Below, in pieces: positions 61,299-64,000 of a DNA stretch of 64,000 bases (position 1 is its first letter; every line of letters starts with the position of its first letter). The DNA is taken from the NCBI GenBank assembly GCA_947038175.1, contig CAMQVJ010000003.1, forward strand, positions 1 to 64,000, in the 5' to 3' direction. A program made the translations under genes and the position numbers. The stretch is from an uncultured Desulfovibrio sp. (GTDB lineage Bacteria > Desulfobacterota > Desulfovibrionia > Desulfovibrionales > Desulfovibrionaceae). The notes beneath the pieces were generated by a model that saw nothing but the letters and a program-made list of their open reading frames with translations, had not been told where the DNA came from and searched no databases.

Positions 61299-63176
61299 CT
61301 AGCAAAAAATGCTGACACCTGTTTGATATTTTTTATCATCGATAATGATTTTGATATCATATTTTCCAGAGTAGCCCTTCTTGCTGATATTGTGTTTAAT
61401 GGTGCGTTCATCGTCTTCTAGGAATGCGCCAGAACACATAGCAAGATGCCATGATGCTGCGGTATTGATGAAATAACCATGATCTTCTTTACCTTCAAGA
61501 ACGAACACAACGAGAGAGCCCCGTTCAAAAGTTCCTTGAATAATGAATTTATCTTCTTCTTCGTGAATGCTTATTTGATGGAACATAGGGATAATTTCCA
61601 TCACTTCTTCAACCTCAGGGATAGTGTCGAATGTTGGTGTAACATCGAGTTCACCGAGGATTTTTCCTTCACCAAAAACAAGATTTTCTTGGTCATGGTA
61701 AGGAGCTAAGCGCTCTGCACGGTAGAAGTTATTTCCTTCTACTTCAAGGAAGTACTGAATTACACCGTCTTTTTCTTCTACTGTTCTTGAGAGAAGATCA
61801 ACGCCTGGGTCGGCTACTTTTAGAAATGCACCGAGCAAATCGGAGGCATAACCGTCAACAGTTGCCATACCGCCTGAGTGAATAAGATAATGCCCATCAG
61901 CATAATATTCTACGTTGCAGATATAAGGGGAGAAGAAATCTTGTCCCCATTCTTTACCAAACTGCCAAACTTGTTCAATTTCCATTTTGTCAGTATCGAT
62001 ACGATAACGAACACCACGAGAGAAGTTGTCTTTGTTTTTGATGTATTTATCTTTTGTTTTAGCACGATATTGACCATTATCAAAAGCCATAATATCGCCA
62101 TCAGGGCAAACAACACACGCATGTTGCTCATACTGCCAATCAAACTTTGTGAGGTCGCCCACTGGTTTGAAGAAATATTTTTGCATGTCCGCAGGCCAGC
62201 CTTCAGGGTCGCCAATAATCCAGTTTAGCTTGCTAGTTTCATAATTGAAATTGGCGATAGCATCTTGGTGACGTCCTGAAATAGTGACACTTTTATTGAC
62301 TTCATCAACCCAAAGTGCGTTATTGTGGAACCAGTCATGAGCATCTTGAGAACCTGAACCACCTTGGTCTTGTGGCAAGAAATCTTTGAAATCCCAAGTT
62401 TTAAGAACTTTACCAGTATTTCTGTCAAGCAAGGCAATCATATCTTCTACAGTGTCTGTAGAGAAATCTTGGGTGAGTGCCATGATATTACCGTCAGAAA
62501 GTTCAAACTGATCATGGTGATAGTTGCCAGGCATACGGTATTCTTTGATAATTTTACCAAGTAAGGTAAGCTCAAAAAGCCCTGTTGAATTGTAAGGCAT
62601 ACGGCTATAACGGTGTGTGCCTGTCAGAATATTACCGTTTTTGAGGCGTTTGAGGTCAAACATAGTATTAATGTTAAGCATCCAACGAATTTCGCCTTTA
62701 TAGTCATAGGCAGTTGGTAAATTCTTGCCAGCAGGAGTAAGAAACATAAAGTCATTACCAAAATAATCATGGCTTGTCATAACATTGCGGCAACGACACA
62801 CATCAGCAGGCAATGCTTCACCCTTGATGCAAAATTCTTTGCATTCACCAGAGGAAAGACTCACGCTTACTTTTGTGCAGATACCTTCATAAAGACCGAT
62901 AACAGGAATAGCATGAGAAGTATTTTCTCCAAAGCTCTTCACTATATCTTCACGTGCATTATTTTTTCCATGCACAGTCATGGTAGCAGTAACCTTTTTA
63001 GCTGTCTTGAAAAGAATAAGAGCAGATAAAGGGTTAATTATATAAGGATTAACAATAACATGTGCGTCATTAAGAGCAGGAGCTTCTTTCTCAAATTTTG
63101 CAAGAAATGCTTTTTCTTTTTTGTTTTGGCTATTGATAATATGTTCTTCATATGTGTACGTAACGAAATTTGGCAT
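61299..63176 (-). CDS. aryl-sulfate sulfotransferase (AssT-like) without evident signal peptide
   Basis: HRYSRMPYNSTGLFELTLLGKIIKEYRMPGNYHHDQFELSDGNIMAL; DAHDWFHNNALWVDEVNKSVTISGRHQDAIANFNYETSKLNWIIGDPEGW; ATG at 63176 with AGGAGA RBS. Confidence 0.88.
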   Translation of the reverse strand: MPNFVTYTYEEHIINSQNKKEKAFLAKFEKEAPALNDAHVIVNPYIINPLSALILFKTAKKVTATMTVHGKNNAREDIVKSFGENTSHAIPVIGLYEGICTKVSVSLSSGECKEFCIKGEALPADVCRCRNVMTSHDYFGNDFMFLTPAGKNLPTAYDYKGEIRWMLNINTMFDLKRLKNGNILTGTHRYSRMPYNSTGLFELTLLGKIIKEYRMPGNYHHDQFELSDGNIMALTQDFSTDTVEDMIALLDRNTGKVLKTWDFKDFLPQDQGGSGSQDAHDWFHNNALWVDEVNKSVTISGRHQDAIANFNYETSKLNWIIGDPEGWPADMQKYFFKPVGDLTKFDWQYEQHACVVCPDGDIMAFDNGQYRAKTKDKYIKNKDNFSRGVRYRIDTDKMEIEQVWQFGKEWGQDFFSPYICNVEYYADGHYLIHSGGMATVDGYASDLLGAFLKVADPGVDLLSRTVEEKDGVIQYFLEVEGNNFYRAERLAPYHDQENLVFGEGKILGELDVTPTFDTIPEVEEVMEIIPMFHQISIHEEEDKFIIQGTFERGSLVVFVLEGKEDHGYFINTAASWHLAMCSGAFLEDDERTIKHNISKKGYSGKYDIKIIIDDKKYQTGVSIFC

Positions 63177-63186
63177 GATTTTTCTC

Positions 63187-63498
63187 CTAGTTTTTAATTT
63201 TTTCAAGTTCTTTGACAATCATAGGCTTTTGCTTAAGCCCCTCAAGTCTACTCACCTCAGCACCATCTTTCATGAAAAGCATGGTGGGGAAACCCTTGAC
63301 GCCACATCTATCTTTCAAATCTTCATTCTCATTAAAATCTACCGTATAAACACGTAAATCTGGGTCGTTTTTAACTATATCTTTCAACACAAAAGCAAGC
63401 ATTTTGCAAGGCCCGCATGTTTTTGAATAAAACTCTACAAGCATAGGACCTTTTTTGTCGAGCGCGTCATACTGCGCTGTCGTCACTTCCTCAATCAT
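63187..63498 (-). CDS. thioredoxin
   Basis: MLVEFYSKTCGPCKMLAFVLKDI; GVKGFPTMLFMKDG; ATG at 63498 preferred. Confidence 0.9.
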   Translation of the reverse strand: MIEEVTTAQYDALDKKGPMLVEFYSKTCGPCKMLAFVLKDIVKNDPDLRVYTVDFNENEDLKDRCGVKGFPTMLFMKDGAEVSRLEGLKQKPMIVKELEKIKN

Positions 63499-63539
63499 AG
63501 TATCTCCTATTTTTGTTTTTTGTTTTTTTATTATTTTTC

Positions 63540-63578
63540 TTGGGGAAAAAACTTTTTTCCAAAAAAGTTTTCTCCCCA
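63540..63578. terminator. intergenic palindrome of the same general class
   Basis: TTGGGGAAAAAACTTTTTT-CC-AAAAAAGTTTTCTCCCCAA. Confidence 0.65.
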
Positions 63579-63832
63579 AACCCCTCTTTCAAAAAACTTT
63601 AATTAACGTAATTTAAGTTTTTGTCAGAGCAATCAAATGGAAGCTAAGTTTATTTTTTTTTAATTTTCTCTAAAAAAGACTTAGTTGTAATTAATAAGAA
63701 TTTTGAATACCCATGTTTTGTGTTTACGAGCGAAGCGAGTAAATACAAAACACGATGGGGTTTCCAAAGGGAATCATTCCCTTTGGTCGCCGAAGGCATT
63801 CTTAAAAAACGCCGAAGGCATCTTAATCTTAC

Positions 63833-64000
63833 TTATCTTAAGCTTTCTACATATTTTGATGCAGCGTTTGCAGCGATTGCGCCATCTGAGCATGCGGTAA
63901 CGACTTGGCGTAGCATTTTGCTTGTTACGTCGCCTGCGCCAAAAACTCCAGGAATTTTTGTTTGCATACTGGCGTCGCCTTCAATGAATCCGTGCGAGTT
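63833..64000 (-). CDS. trxB: thioredoxin reductase, C-terminal part (runs off window)
   Basis: NSHGFIEGDASMQTKIPGVFGAGDVTSKMLRQVVTACSDGAIAAIAASKYVESLR*. Confidence 0.88.
   Translation of the reverse strand, partial: NSHGFIEGDASMQTKIPGVFGAGDVTSKMLRQVVTACSDGAIAANAASKYVESLR

Overview
This is a 64 kb AT-rich bacterial chromosome segment. I infer a Gram-negative, probably Desulfovibrionaceae-like host from KdtA, RND and autotransporter genes, CheV and a hydrogenase protease. Most of it is housekeeping: mnmG, kdtA/waaA, trkA, rdgB, murJ, ispH, cheV, lpdA, the feo locus, the str operon rpsL-rpsG-fusA, glmU, tadA, rsmD, coaD, miaA, trpB, an RND efflux operon, sfsA, and a trxB-trx-assT group. The main non-routine signals are as follows. 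(1) A ~7 kb acyl-modification cassette (two ketoacyl synthases III, two ACPs, an SDR, a DUF4910-type aminopeptidase-like protein, two AAC(3)-like acyltransferases and an unassigned protein) lies between an intact csoR and a second, truncated csoR 5' end plus operator. The second copy differs in the coding part only at synonymous positions. (2) An autotransporter gene lies between fusA and a second, diverged copy of the fusA 3' end plus terminator, which is the same scar architecture. (3) An orphan trpB is preceded by a Trp-Trp-Trp leader peptide and a terminator, i.e. a classical attenuator. (4) A compound intergenic repeat family combines a pyrimidine tract, a GGGGGAGTTgAACTCCCCC-type palindrome and often a second CTTTTTCAAAC-nnn-GTTTGAAAAAG-type palindrome. 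It recurs at ten or more gene ends and generates spurious ORFs. (5) Polar low-complexity insertions occur in several conserved enzymes. No rRNA, tRNA, CRISPR array or intact transposase was recognised. Product names come from reading translations by eye; no database search was run.
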